DNA from: Thermoguttaceae bacterium
GTDB lineage: Bacteria; Planctomycetota; Planctomycetia; Pirellulales; Thermoguttaceae
NCBI GenBank assembly: GCA_017441605.1
Contig: JAFRXD010000090.1
Coordinates: 105,948-169,947, forward strand
DNA length: 64,000 bases
Direction: 5' to 3'
Part shown: in pieces, positions 1 to 9,382 of the stretch
Numbering within the stretch: position 1 is the first letter of the stretch
Layout: every line of letters starts with the position of its first letter
Notes under the pieces: model-generated
Database searches by the model: none
Seen by the model: only the letters and a program-made list of their open reading frames with translations
What the model was told of the DNA's origin: nothing
Program-made: the position numbers and the translations under genes

Positions 1-1
1 G

Positions 2-1036
2 TGGCTGCAATCGGTTAGCGAATGGGCGACGCCGATCGAGCGCGGCGGGGTTCCCGTTTCCGTCGGGGAATACTCGATTTCGGTCGTCGGACCGGGGCCC
101 AGAGCGCTCGCGCATTGGGACGCGGCGAAGAAGGCGGGACTGAAGACGATCGCGAAATGCCAGTTCAATTCGACTTGGGAACTCGCGTCGATCCCGACGA
201 TTCCGGCGCTCGACTTGGTCGCGAAACACGCCAAGAATCTCGCCAATTCCGGAGTTGACGGGGTTATGGCGGGGTGGTCGCTGGGAGGTTATCCGTCGGT
301 CAATCTCGAGACGGTGCAAGCGTTCGCCGCCAATCCCTCGGCGACCGAGGACGAGATTCTCGATCTAATGGCGACCCGGCTCTTCGGAACCGAGGGCGCC
401 CCGTTGGCGCGCCAGGGTTGGACGACCGCCTCCAAAGCGTTCGAGGAATTTCCCTACGGAGGGTCCGTCGTTTACGACGCGCCGAATCAAATCGGACCGG
501 CGAATCTTTTGCGACTCGAGCCGACCGGTTGGCCCGCGACCATGGTCGGAATCCCCTATGATCATCTCGACGCGTGGCGCGGACCTTATCCGCCCGAGAT
601 TTTCGCGAGCCAAATGGAGAAATGCGGCTCGGGGTTCCTTCAAGGGGCGGCGAGTCTGGCGAAAGCCGCGCGAATCGCCCCCGAAGAGCGAAAAGAGGAG
701 GCCCTAGCCCAAGCGAGATACGCCGAAGTCGCGGGGGTCGTTTATCTAAGCGTCGCGAATCAAACTCGATTCGTTCTCTTGCGCGATAGAATGGCGGAAC
801 TTAAAAAACAATCGACCGCGACCGAGGCGCGCGCCGAGCTCCGCGAATGCGCCGAGCGCGCGATCGAACTCGCCAAAAACGAAATCGAGCTCGCGAAGCG
901 ATTGCGCCGCGCCGCTATGGAAGACTCTCGCGTCGGATTCGAGTCGACGAACCAATACTGGTTCGTCCCGAACGATTTAGTCGAAAAAATCGTCTCGTGC
1001 CTCGATATTATCGAGCGACTCGAGGCTGAAAAATAG
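2..1036 (+). CDS. C-terminal part of a large hypothetical protein, possibly glycoside-hydrolase-like (5' end outside window)
   Basis: An open frame runs from the window edge with no start, so at least 344 residues of a longer protein are seen. The visible part has a segment with ECNTTWEL-like character (QFNSTWELASIPTIP) followed by a conserved-looking GVDGVMAGWSLGGYPS stretch, then a helical C-terminal half rich in Arg, Glu and Ala, and FESTNQYWFVPNDLVEK near the end. These features remind me of large uncharacterised proteins annotated as glycoside-hydrolase-20-like or DUF4838-like, but no catalytic residue can be assigned. No signal peptide or membrane segment is visible in this part. A hairpin terminator follows 45 bp after the stop. 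The family is a weak inference; reality as a coding region is well supported by the long frame and typical codon use. Confidence 0.6.
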   Translation, partial: WLQSVSEWATPIERGGVPVSVGEYSISVVGPGPRALAHWDAAKKAGLKTIAKCQFNSTWELASIPTIPALDLVAKHAKNLANSGVDGVMAGWSLGGYPSVNLETVQAFAANPSATEDEILDLMATRLFGTEGAPLARQGWTTASKAFEEFPYGGSVVYDAPNQIGPANLLRLEPTGWPATMVGIPYDHLDAWRGPYPPEIFASQMEKCGSGFLQGAASLAKAARIAPEERKEEALAQARYAEVAGVVYLSVANQTRFVLLRDRMAELKKQSTATEARAELRECAERAIELAKNEIELAKRLRRAAMEDSRVGFESTNQYWFVPNDLVEKIVSCLDIIERLEAEK

Positions 1037-1080
1037 CCCGTTGAAAGACGACCGCGGATCGCGGGAAACTCGAATAAAAA

Positions 1081-1110
1081 AGCGACCGGAAAGAATGTCC
1101 GGTCGCTTTT
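1081..1110 (+). terminator. Rho-independent terminator
   Basis: A perfect 10-bp stem, AGCGACCGGA with TCCGGTCGCT, encloses a 7-nt loop and is followed by TTTCTTATTT on the plus strand. An A run precedes the stem, so it could also act on the minus strand. It ends the gene that finishes at 1036 and lies downstream of the minus-strand caspase-like gene too. Confidence 0.85.
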
Positions 1111-1161
1111 CTTATTTCAAACCCAATCCAAAAGAATCGACGCCCTTCCGCGCTCGACCTC

Positions 1162-2235
1162 TTAGCGACGCAAACTCCAAATGGCGACCGAAATGGCGAG
1201 GAGAACGACGATCCCCGCCACCATGGCCACTTTCCAGAGGAATTCGCTGTCGAGCCGAATTCTAAGCTCGCGTCTCGGGGCTTGGCTTCGGGGCTCGGAC
1301 GGGGCTCGTTTGAAACCGAGCTTCGCGATCCGACTCGGCGCCTCGGACTCTAGCGCCACCGTCTCGGTCGACTCCAACTCCACGCTCTCGCTCTCGCGCG
1401 CGGAATCCTGGCGCGACTTTCGCGGAATCGCGGGAGGAACGGACGCGGACTCCGGCGAATAGGCGTCGAACGACTCTTCGGGATTAAAACCGGGCGTGAT
1501 CTCAAATCGAACGTCCCCGTCTCCCTCGTTCGCGAAAAAGGGAAATTGCGCTCGACCGAGCTCTTGAGCCTTCCGATTCGTGAACTGCACCGCGTGTCCC
1601 GCCACCGAATCGAAAGACCCTTGATAGCGCTTCGCGTAGGAGAAAAGACCGTCGATCAAATTCGAGGTGAAAAGCCCCCGCTCTCCCTCGATTAGGTCCG
1701 AGGGGCGCTCGTTGGGAGACGCGGCGCTCAACACGGCGAACCGGTAGCCGGGCTCGGTTCGACGAATGTATTTCTGCAAGATGCGAACGTCCTCCGACTC
1801 GACGGAAGTCGGAGCCCCGTCGACCGTAATCGGGCGACAGTCGACGATAAAACAGGCGTCGCGCGCGCGAAGGCGAATCGTGGCGCTGAGCATCGAACCC
1901 AGGGAAACGCTCGCGTTTTTCGCGTTGTCGGCGGAGAAACCCTCGAGACAGAAACGCCGCTTTCCGTCTTCGGACACGTAACCTCGACCCCAGAATCCGA
2001 CGATCAAGGAGTCCAACGGATCTCCCTGAAGCGCCAAATCGAACTGCCGCTCGATATTCGTTCGAGTGGGAAGAAATCCGTAAGCGCTCTGCGAAGAAAG
2101 CGTAACGATCTCGGAATCCTTAAAATTCCAGCACTTTTTAAGAATTCGAGCAAAAGCCGACGCGTCGGCCGGCGCGGACCCGCCCTTGGGAACGCCGGGC
2201 TCGTCCACGCAAATTAAGACCGCTAACTTCGCCAT
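1162..2235 (-). CDS. Caspase-like (peptidase C14 fold) protein with C-terminal membrane anchor, catalytic His replaced
   Basis: The 357-residue protein has a caspase/metacaspase p20-like fold at residues 1-240. It starts with a hydrophobic strand (LAVLICV), has a long linker strand before GFWGRG at about 80-85, and has ACFIVDCRP at about 127-135. In active C14 proteases the two motifs read GHG and DxC. Here the Cys (C133) is kept but the His position is Arg (R84), so classical peptidase activity is doubtful. Residues about 240-325 are a Ser/Glu-rich low-complexity linker. A single hydrophobic segment close to the C-terminus (about 334-354) is followed by RR, which gives a tail-anchored topology with the caspase fold probably in the cytoplasm. 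It is monocistronic, with a TATAAT box on the minus strand about 110 nt upstream. No known partner such as a TPR, WD40 or effector domain is nearby. Confidence 0.8.
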   Translation of the reverse strand: MAKLAVLICVDEPGVPKGGSAPADASAFARILKKCWNFKDSEIVTLSSQSAYGFLPTRTNIERQFDLALQGDPLDSLIVGFWGRGYVSEDGKRRFCLEGFSADNAKNASVSLGSMLSATIRLRARDACFIVDCRPITVDGAPTSVESEDVRILQKYIRRTEPGYRFAVLSAASPNERPSDLIEGERGLFTSNLIDGLFSYAKRYQGSFDSVAGHAVQFTNRKAQELGRAQFPFFANEGDGDVRFEITPGFNPEESFDAYSPESASVPPAIPRKSRQDSARESESVELESTETVALESEAPSRIAKLGFKRAPSEPRSQAPRRELRIRLDSEFLWKVAMVAGIVVLLAISVAIWSLRR

Positions 2236-2343
2236 TGCAAACTCCTATAAAGTCCGTCCCGTCGAGGTCTCGCCCCGTTCGCTCGACTCCGACGATCTCG
2301 CGAAATGCGCCCGTCGCCTAGCGGACGCAATACCCTAGCCCCC

Positions 2344-2371
2344 ATTATACTCGCTTTTTCCAAATACTCTA
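2344..2371 (-). promoter_or_regulatory. Candidate sigma70-type promoter for the caspase-like gene
   Basis: On the minus strand a perfect TATAAT (2344-2349) is preceded, with a 16-nt spacer, by a weak -35 (TAGAGT). The leader to the start codon would be about 100 nt. Confidence 0.4.
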
Positions 2372-2483
2372 GCGAGGGTTAAGAAAAAACGAACAATTCG
2401 AGAAACGTTCAATAGCGCGACGTCGCCGGTTCCGTCGTTTCAAACGCGACTCGGTCAAAAACGAGCGAAACCGGGCTCGCGAC

Positions 2484-5400
2484 TCACTCGACCGACTTGC
2501 CCCAAAACTCGAGTTCGGTGATTCCGCTCCATTTCAACGGGTAAGAAACCTCCAAATCGGTTAACTTGACGCTTCGAACGCGTCGTAGCGGAAATTCGAA
2601 AACCTGCGGTTCGGCGGTTTTGCGAAGGGTAATTTTCTCGAACGAGCCGTCGGAAAAACGCAAGGTCGCGGACTTCCAGACGTCGTCGTGAGGGAAGTCG
2701 GCGCGAACGTAAATCACCGCCTTGTCGATCTCGACCTCGCAACCGAAATCGACGTTCAACCACAAATCGGTTCGCAAATGCGGTCCCCAAGAGGGGAATT
2801 TCGGACCGTGCCCTTTGTTCTCCGTTTTGCCGTCGACGACGTTTTTCGCGGCGAACTCGTCCAAATAGGCGTACTCGCTATTGGAAGTCGCGTGCGGATA
2901 ATAGGCGTACACGTCGGCGTCCCCTTGAACGTCTTTCGGATTGAGAGCGACGTTGCGATAGACGTTCTGCGCCCCGCTCCGTTTCGCGACCGAGGGGGCG
3001 CGCCGCGCCAAGAACCCGTTGATAAACTGGTTCCGCTCCTCGATTCCTCCGAGCGATACTTGCGGGAACTCGGCCAAGCTCGGCTCCTTGCCGGTTCGGC
3101 GATAATCGAGCAATTTAAAAACGTCTTCGGCGACGATTTTCTCCATATTCGCGCGCTTCGTCAGATAGTAGGCGTACGTCGCGCGCTCGTCGCGAGTCCA
3201 GTTGTTTTCCTCTTCGTAATCTCCGCAGTAGGGAACCAGCAAGTCGATCCAAAGGGCGATCGTTCGCAACGATCTCTCGTCGATTCGAACGTCCTTGTGG
3301 TTCTCGTCGCGCCCCCCGACGACGCCGTTTTCGTCGCGGAACAGCGCGATCAAAGGGCTCTTCGCCGCCCCGGACTTATAGGGCGGCAGTAGCTCCGGCC
3401 CCTCTTGGATCCCGATCCACCGAGCGCGAGCTCCGTCGTGGTTTCCGTAATTGGTCAGATTCAAATACGCTTGGCTAAAGGTTCGACCGGAACCGTTGTT
3501 AATCTCGATTCCCTTGGGATCGGTCGCGGTATCGCCGAGGAGGCTGAACGGGGCGTCCCCCTTCCCGGTGTGGCAGCGAACGCAATGGTGGTCGAGGATC
3601 GGCTGGACGTCGCGCTGGAAACTAAAACCGGCGTTCTGGAAACGCCCCGCGCCGGGGAAGAGCTCCGGAGCCGGTTTCGACGCCTCTCTCTTGAGCGCGA
3701 GCGAAGTCGAGCCGCTCGCGGTCGTCGCGTTTTCGATCACGCTTCCTTTCGGCTCGTGGCAACCGACGCATCCGAACGTCTCGCCGGGCTGCAAAGTCGA
3801 CCAACTGCGCATCGTCTGCACGGCGTCCCCGTTCTTGTCCAAAAGCTGGAAATAAATCGGAGTTAGCGCGGGAACCTCGAAATAAGCGGAGCCGTCCTCT
3901 TCGACCGGAACCGTTCCCAGAACCCGCTTAACGTCCCAAGTGCCTCCCCCGACCGAAGGAGGAGTGCAGACCATCGCGCCCCCCGCCGGACCGCTATTGC
4001 CGTTCTTGCGTATCCCCGCGCCGCGAAATTCCAAAGCGACGACGCGCAGCGCCTTAATCGTTCCGCGCTCGATTCCGGCGAGCCCGGGTCCTTCGTAAAC
4101 GTCTTGAACAAAATATTTTCCGGTCGTTTGATTCAAATCGACTTGCGACGGTCGAATCGTCGGCTTCTCGCGCTCCGCCAGCAGAATCGGCTGACCGCAA
4201 CTAATCTCGGGGTCGAACGCGAGCAACTCGCGATTCCCGTCGAAATCGAACCAGTAAAGCCCGAACGGAATCTTGTAGTCCCAAGCGCCCCCTTCGGGAA
4301 CGTAAGCGGCCAATAGCGTTCGCTCGTCGAGCGGATAGGGGTATTGGAAAAGTTCCCCGACCTGACCGTACTGATCGATCTTATCGGCGGGAGTTTCGCG
4401 AATCGGGGCGAGCAAGGTCGCGCCGGAATTCTCCTGCGTGCCTTTGCTTCGATCGATCAAAACAAGCTTTCCGTTCTGATAGGTGTGGTGCCCGGCGGCG
4501 ATCGCGAGAACTTTGTCGCTTCCGGGAATCCCCCTGGCGTGCATAATCGTCGTCGGGAAATAGGAGTTGTTCCCGTAAAACTCGGTCTGACCCGTGCCGT
4601 CGGCGTTCATTTGAAACAGCGGCTGCGGATAGATTTGCCCTCGGTCGTTGTAGTCCCACCGCGTGTAGACGATTCGACCGTCGTCGAGCAGTTTCGGATA
4701 GTTCACCGTTACCTGATCGACCGAAACTCGCCGTAGAAATCGACCTTCGATATCGCAGGTGTAGAAGTTGGAGACCTCGGTCCACCAGCAGTCGGTGATC
4801 TGTCCGCACCGGGTCGAGGCGAACAAGACGTCCCCGTTCGGCAAATAGATCGGCTCAATGTCCGCGACGCCGAGCCCAAAGGTGATTTGGCGCGTCGTTC
4901 TCGTTTCCATATCGAACTCGTAAATATGGAAATCGTCTTCCGTAAAGTCGTTTCGCATCGAGAACAAGATTTTCTTCCCGTCCCAAGAGACGTCCGGATC
5001 GCGAATCGTTCCCCGCTCGGTCTCGACGAGAACCTCGTTGCGAATCGTTCCGTCGGGAGCGAGCGTCGCCAGGCACAACTGTCCCCCGGGGCGACGATCC
5101 CGACTGAAATCCAAATACGCCTCGTCCGACACGTCCTCGGTGTACGCGTAATGGCTCGCGCCTATGACGTAATGCTTGGTATAGACGATTCTTGGCGACT
5201 CTTCCGCGAAACTCGCCAAACGGCGCGCGCGCCGCGCGAGACACGCGTCGACGTAAATCGAGCGCCAGACCTCGGAATCCCAAGGCAAGTTCTTGGCGAC
5301 CGCGTCGTCGAAACGCGCGCGCAGCTTCGCGACGCCCTCGGCGGACGGATCGACCTTCCCGGCGACCTCATCGCCCTCGGTTCCCATCGCGACGGGGTAA

Positions 5401-5681
5401 GGGCTTCGTTCGCCGCTAAATTCGTCGTCGAAAGACTCGTCCTCTTCGAGCGAGCTCAAAACGCGCTCGATCGCGGCGCGAGTCGCGTCCAGCCCGTTCT
5501 CTTTGAACAATCGAGCCCGAACCTCGGGATCCTTCTCGTCTTGCATCGTCCAGTCGTCGAACGATCGCGCGACGAAGCGCTCGGGGTCGAACGCCCAGTC
5601 CTTTTCGCCCGCCCGACAAGCGAAAGCGAACAACGAGCAAACCAGCGCCGTCGACAACGCGCAAACAAAGGAAAATTTCAT
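2484..5681 (-). CDS. HzsA-like di-haem c-type cytochrome, exported (second tandem copy)
   Basis: The 1,065-residue protein begins at the ATG at 5681, which has GGAGAG 8 nt upstream; a longer frame extends 14 codons further into the upstream gene but has no ribosome site. A signal peptide (MKFSFVCALSTALV...) ends near Cys/Ala 22, possibly a lipobox. Residues about 150-500 look like a WD40/TolB-type beta-propeller (DPDVSWDGKKILFSMR, PIYLPNGDVLFASTR). Two CxxCH haem-binding sites follow, FGCVGCHEP at about 635 and HHCVRCHTG at about 699. The last 130 residues resemble a discoidin (F5/8 type C) galactose-binding domain. This order matches the HzsA-like family abundant in planctomycetes; it does not imply anammox, since no hzsB/hzsC homologue is present. 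It lies 23 bp behind a full-length paralogue and is the last gene of a long minus-strand unit. The substrate is unknown. Confidence 0.85.
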   Translation of the reverse strand: MKFSFVCALSTALVCSLFAFACRAGEKDWAFDPERFVARSFDDWTMQDEKDPEVRARLFKENGLDATRAAIERVLSSLEEDESFDDEFSGERSPYPVAMGTEGDEVAGKVDPSAEGVAKLRARFDDAVAKNLPWDSEVWRSIYVDACLARRARRLASFAEESPRIVYTKHYVIGASHYAYTEDVSDEAYLDFSRDRRPGGQLCLATLAPDGTIRNEVLVETERGTIRDPDVSWDGKKILFSMRNDFTEDDFHIYEFDMETRTTRQITFGLGVADIEPIYLPNGDVLFASTRCGQITDCWWTEVSNFYTCDIEGRFLRRVSVDQVTVNYPKLLDDGRIVYTRWDYNDRGQIYPQPLFQMNADGTGQTEFYGNNSYFPTTIMHARGIPGSDKVLAIAAGHHTYQNGKLVLIDRSKGTQENSGATLLAPIRETPADKIDQYGQVGELFQYPYPLDERTLLAAYVPEGGAWDYKIPFGLYWFDFDGNRELLAFDPEISCGQPILLAEREKPTIRPSQVDLNQTTGKYFVQDVYEGPGLAGIERGTIKALRVVALEFRGAGIRKNGNSGPAGGAMVCTPPSVGGGTWDVKRVLGTVPVEEDGSAYFEVPALTPIYFQLLDKNGDAVQTMRSWSTLQPGETFGCVGCHEPKGSVIENATTASGSTSLALKREASKPAPELFPGAGRFQNAGFSFQRDVQPILDHHCVRCHTGKGDAPFSLLGDTATDPKGIEINNGSGRTFSQAYLNLTNYGNHDGARARWIGIQEGPELLPPYKSGAAKSPLIALFRDENGVVGGRDENHKDVRIDERSLRTIALWIDLLVPYCGDYEEENNWTRDERATYAYYLTKRANMEKIVAEDVFKLLDYRRTGKEPSLAEFPQVSLGGIEERNQFINGFLARRAPSVAKRSGAQNVYRNVALNPKDVQGDADVYAYYPHATSNSEYAYLDEFAAKNVVDGKTENKGHGPKFPSWGPHLRTDLWLNVDFGCEVEIDKAVIYVRADFPHDDVWKSATLRFSDGSFEKITLRKTAEPQVFEFPLRRVRSVKLTDLEVSYPLKWSGITELEFWGKSVE

Positions 5682-5704
5682 AACGATCGCTCTCCGCGCT
5701 AAGG

Positions 5705-8700
5705 TCAAAGGGAAACGCCCCAAACTTCCAACTCGGCGACGCCGAACGACGTTAGCGGCGCCGATTCCTCTTTCGGGGCGAAATCGGCGAGCCGCAAGCG
5801 AACGACGCGACGCTTATCAAACTCAAAAACTTGCGGCTCGGAAGTCGGAAGCAGCTCGATCGTTTCCTCCGAGTCGTCGGAAAATACTATTTTGGCGGTT
5901 CTAACCGTTCCGGACGCCTCCGCGTCTTGATCGAGGCGAACGACGAGTTTGTCGACCTCGACGTCGATTCCGAAATCGACGTTGATCCAGGCGTCGGTTC
6001 GCAAACTCGGCGCCCACGCCGTCTTGGGATCCCCGTCGATCGCGTTTTTCGCCGCGCGAGAGGCGAGATAGCCGCGCTCGCTATTGGAAACGGCGCTCGG
6101 GTATTCGAGAACGGTCTCTTGATCCCCGTAGGTCGCGTCGGGATTGAGCGCGAGATTCCGGTGTGCGTTTTCGTCCCCGGACTTCGCGCAACGGCTGGGA
6201 ATTTTTCGCTCCAAAAAGGCGGCGACCGTCTTCTCGCGGTATTCGAGCCCTCCGCGATCGAACTGCTGGAAGTCCGCGAGCGAGAATTCTTTGCCGGTCG
6301 AGTCCGCCTCGATTTTTTTCGCGATATTGTCGGCGACGATTTCCTCGTTTCGACGGCGCTGCGCGAGGTAGTACTCGTAATACGCGCGCTCGCCTCGCGT
6401 CCATCGGTTCGCCTCGAGGTAGTCGCCGCAATAGGGAACGAGCAAATCGATCCACATCGCGAGGATTCGCAACGACTTTTCGTCGACGCGAACGTCTTTG
6501 TGCGCCTCCCAAAGTTCGTCGCGAACCTTCGGAGGCTCGGGAAGCGATTTCGCGTCCTCCTCGGCGCGCTCTTTTCCTCGCAACATCGCGATCAGAGGGC
6601 TCGTCGCGGCGCCAAGGTAATAGGGCGGCAACATCGAGGGGCGATCCTGAATCCCGAGCCAGCGAGTAATGTCGTTCTTATTGTTGCCGCGATTGGTCAA
6701 TTTGACGTATGATTCGGCGAAAACTCGCTTTTGCTCCTTGACGATCTTGGCGTATTCGTCGTCCGGATCGGGGGGAGTCATTTCGTTCGCGGTCAGGGAG
6801 AACGGCTTGCGCTCGCCGTTCGCGTCGACGCGCCCGTCGTGGCAGGAAACGCAATACTCGTCGAGAATCGGCTGGACGTCGCGCAAGTAGCAGAATCCCG
6901 CGTCTTTCATCCTCCCCTCCCCCGGCGAAAGAACCGGCTCCAGCTTGGTCGCCCCTTTGCGCAAGGCGATCGTCGTCGAGCCGCTCGCGGTCGTCGCGTT
7001 CCCGATCGAACTCGACTTCGGCTCGTGGCAACCGACGCACCCGAACGTCTCGCCGGGCTGTAGCGTCGACCAGCTCCGCATCGTCTGAACGGCGTCTCCG
7101 TTCTTGTCCAAAAGCTGGAAATATACAGGAGTTAGCGCTGGAACCTCGAAGAACGCGGACCCGTCCTCCTCGACCGGAACCTCGCCCAGTACTTTTTTGA
7201 CGTCCCAAGTTCCGCCTCCGATCGACGCGGGCGTCGTAACGATCGAATCCCCCGCCTCGCCCCAATTCCAGTTCCAGCCGCAGCCGAACGGACGGAACTC
7301 CAGCGCCACGACTCGGAGCCGCTTAATCGTCCCGCGCGCGATTCCCGCGAGTCCGGGACCTTCGTAAACGTCTTGAACGTAATATCGTCCCGTCGTTTGG
7401 GTTAAGTCGACCTGCGACGGACGTTGATTCGGAATCTCGCGCGCGACCAACGGAATCGGCTGCCCGCAACTGATCGCGGGGTCGTACGCCAGCAGCTCTC
7501 GATTCCCGTCGTAATCGAACCAATAGACCCCGAACGGAATCGCGTAAGACCGATCCTGGGAACCCTCCGGGAGATACGCGACGAGAAGAGAGTCCTCGTC
7601 CAGCGGGAACGGGTATTGGAACAGTTCGCCGTCTTGTCCGTATCGATCGACTTTAACGTCCTCGGTCTCCCGAATCGGGGCGATAAGTTGAACCCCGGAG
7701 TTCCCCTGGGTTCCCTTGGACCGATCGATAAGCGCGAGCTTGCCCTGCTGATACGCGTGATGCCCCCCCAAGACGCCGAGAACCTTGTCGCCGCCGGGGA
7801 CTCCGCGAGGATGAAGAACCACGGTCGGGAAATACGAGTTGTTTCCGTAAAATTCGGTCTGCCCGGTTCCGTCGGCGTTCATCTGAAAGAGCGGTTGAAC
7901 GTAGATGTGCCCTCGGTCGTTGTAGTCCCAACGAGTGTAGACGACGCGCCCGTCGTCCAGGAGCTTGGGATAGTTCGTCGTAACTTGGTCGACCCCTACC
8001 CGCCGCGTAAAACGACCTTGCGAATCGCAGGTATAGAGATTGGAGACTTCGGTCCACCAACAGTCGGTGTTTTGCCCGCAACGGGTCGAAACGAAAAGCA
8101 AATCCCCGTTCGGCAGATAGATCGGCTCTATGTCGGCGACCCCGAGTCCGAAGGTGATTTGGCGCGTTTGTTTCGTCCCGAGATCGTATTCGTAAAGATG
8201 GAAATCGTCCTCTTTAAAACTCGTTCTCATCGAGAACAAGATCTTCGTTCCGTCCCAAGAGACGTCGGGATCGCGAATCGTTCCCTCCGCGGTCTCGACG
8301 AGAACTTCGTTCGCGATCGTCCCGTCCGGCTGGAACGTCGCCAAGCACAACTGCGCCCCTGGGCGACGATCGCAACTGTAGTCGTTATAGGCTTCGTCCG
8401 TTACGTCCTCGGTGTAGGCGTAGTGCGAGGCGCCCATGACGTAATGCTTCGTATAGACGAACTTTGGCGCCAACTCGGTCGCGGTCTTCAATCGCTCGGC
8501 GCGAAGCGCGCGGCGCGCGTCCAAATAGAGCGCGCGCCAAGCCGGATCGTCGCCCCGAGTCTTTTCCGAAACCAGCGCGTCGAGCCGAATTCGCGACTCT
8601 TTCGCGACCTCGGCGCTCTCTAGCGCCCTCAAGACCCCCTCGACCAGCTCCTTCTCCCGAGCGAACGATTCCCCGGAAAAGAGGGACGCGCGCACTTCCT

Positions 8701-8872
8701 CGTCCGGCGCGTCTTGCGCGAGCCAATCGACCTCGAGCCGCGCCTCGAACGCGACCGGATCGAATTTGAACTCCGAAAAATCCCCCGCGCCAAAGGCGAG
8801 ACCGGACGCGAAAGCGAAAAACGCGAGCGCCGCGACGAAAACTTGTCGTCCGAACGTCGTAACTCTTATCAT
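5705..8872 (-). CDS. HzsA-like di-haem c-type cytochrome, exported (first tandem copy)
   Basis: The 1,055-residue protein is the same architecture as the next gene downstream, with long stretches of near identity (for example GCVGCHEP and the surrounding MRSWSTLQPGETF). It has a signal peptide (VAALAFFAFASGLAFGA), a beta-propeller region, CxxCH sites at about 610 (CVGCHE) and about 673 (CVSCHD), and a C-terminal discoidin-like domain. Relative to its paralogue it has extra residues after the second haem site (DGRVDANGERKPFS) and a longer KERAEEDAKS insertion. The start at 8872 is supported by GGAG 8 nt upstream. Both copies should need haem attachment by the ResB-CcsA system, which is encoded at 55.4-61.4 kb. 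Role inferred: periplasmic electron transfer or oxidation of an unknown substrate. Confidence 0.85.
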   Translation of the reverse strand: MIRVTTFGRQVFVAALAFFAFASGLAFGAGDFSEFKFDPVAFEARLEVDWLAQDAPDEEVRASLFSGESFAREKELVEGVLRALESAEVAKESRIRLDALVSEKTRGDDPAWRALYLDARRALRAERLKTATELAPKFVYTKHYVMGASHYAYTEDVTDEAYNDYSCDRRPGAQLCLATFQPDGTIANEVLVETAEGTIRDPDVSWDGTKILFSMRTSFKEDDFHLYEYDLGTKQTRQITFGLGVADIEPIYLPNGDLLFVSTRCGQNTDCWWTEVSNLYTCDSQGRFTRRVGVDQVTTNYPKLLDDGRVVYTRWDYNDRGHIYVQPLFQMNADGTGQTEFYGNNSYFPTVVLHPRGVPGGDKVLGVLGGHHAYQQGKLALIDRSKGTQGNSGVQLIAPIRETEDVKVDRYGQDGELFQYPFPLDEDSLLVAYLPEGSQDRSYAIPFGVYWFDYDGNRELLAYDPAISCGQPIPLVAREIPNQRPSQVDLTQTTGRYYVQDVYEGPGLAGIARGTIKRLRVVALEFRPFGCGWNWNWGEAGDSIVTTPASIGGGTWDVKKVLGEVPVEEDGSAFFEVPALTPVYFQLLDKNGDAVQTMRSWSTLQPGETFGCVGCHEPKSSSIGNATTASGSTTIALRKGATKLEPVLSPGEGRMKDAGFCYLRDVQPILDEYCVSCHDGRVDANGERKPFSLTANEMTPPDPDDEYAKIVKEQKRVFAESYVKLTNRGNNKNDITRWLGIQDRPSMLPPYYLGAATSPLIAMLRGKERAEEDAKSLPEPPKVRDELWEAHKDVRVDEKSLRILAMWIDLLVPYCGDYLEANRWTRGERAYYEYYLAQRRRNEEIVADNIAKKIEADSTGKEFSLADFQQFDRGGLEYREKTVAAFLERKIPSRCAKSGDENAHRNLALNPDATYGDQETVLEYPSAVSNSERGYLASRAAKNAIDGDPKTAWAPSLRTDAWINVDFGIDVEVDKLVVRLDQDAEASGTVRTAKIVFSDDSEETIELLPTSEPQVFEFDKRRVVRLRLADFAPKEESAPLTSFGVAELEVWGVSL

Positions 8873-8911
8873 AATAGCGACTCCGTTGCGAAAAATCGGA
8901 ACTGTCCCCGA

Positions 8912-9379
8912 CTACTCCTTTTCCGCCATCGTTACGGCGAAATTGAACGATACCAGCGTCTTGCCCTCGCGCGAAACCTTCGCCGAAAGCATAAAGACGC
9001 CCCCGAGCTTCTCTTTGAGAGAAACGCGCGACTCGATAACGTCCCCGGGACGAACGAACTGTTTGAACTTGACGTCGTTCATTCTCCCAACGACCGGCAT
9101 TTTCCCGGTTTTGCGATCTTCCTCGTCGAAAAGCCGGGTCATATAGATCGCGCCCGCTTGCATCGCGGCCTCGCACAGCACGACCCCGGGAACGATCGGA
9201 TAGTTCGGATAATGCCCTTGGAAGAAGAACTCGTCGTTCTTAAACCGATAGGAACAGACGATTTCTTCGTCGGTCCAAGACAAAATTTTGTCGACGAACA
9301 AAAAGGGCGGGCGATGCGGAATCGCCGCCAAAATCGCCGCTCTGGAATCGAAAAAGGACTCTTCTTTCGCGCCGGTCAT
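8912..9379 (-). CDS. FabZ-like (3R)-hydroxyacyl-ACP dehydratase, hotdog fold
   Basis: The 155-residue protein carries the FabZ signatures: PHRPPFLFVD at about 21-30 with the catalytic His, and GHYPNYPIVPGVVLCEAAMQ at about 55-74 with the catalytic Glu in CEA. Length fits FabZ. It would dehydrate a 3-hydroxyacyl thioester in the cytoplasm. GGGAG lies 6 nt before the start. Its start is only 3 bp beyond the stop of the FAD oxidoreductase, so the two are translationally close. In this setting it may serve a specialised lipid or pigment rather than bulk fatty-acid synthesis, because the usual lpxA/lpxD or fab neighbours are missing; that is inference. Confidence 0.85.
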   Translation of the reverse strand: MTGAKEESFFDSRAAILAAIPHRPPFLFVDKILSWTDEEIVCSYRFKNDEFFFQGHYPNYPIVPGVVLCEAAMQAGAIYMTRLFDEEDRKTGKMPVVGRMNDVKFKQFVRPGDVIESRVSLKEKLGGVFMLSAKVSREGKTLVSFNFAVTMAEKE

Positions 9380-9382
9380 CGC

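Noticed and set aside
2484..8872. Anammox hydrazine synthase locus
   Set aside because: Only alpha-like proteins are present; no beta/gamma subunit or hydrazine dehydrogenase genes, and such alpha-like proteins are common in other planctomycetes.
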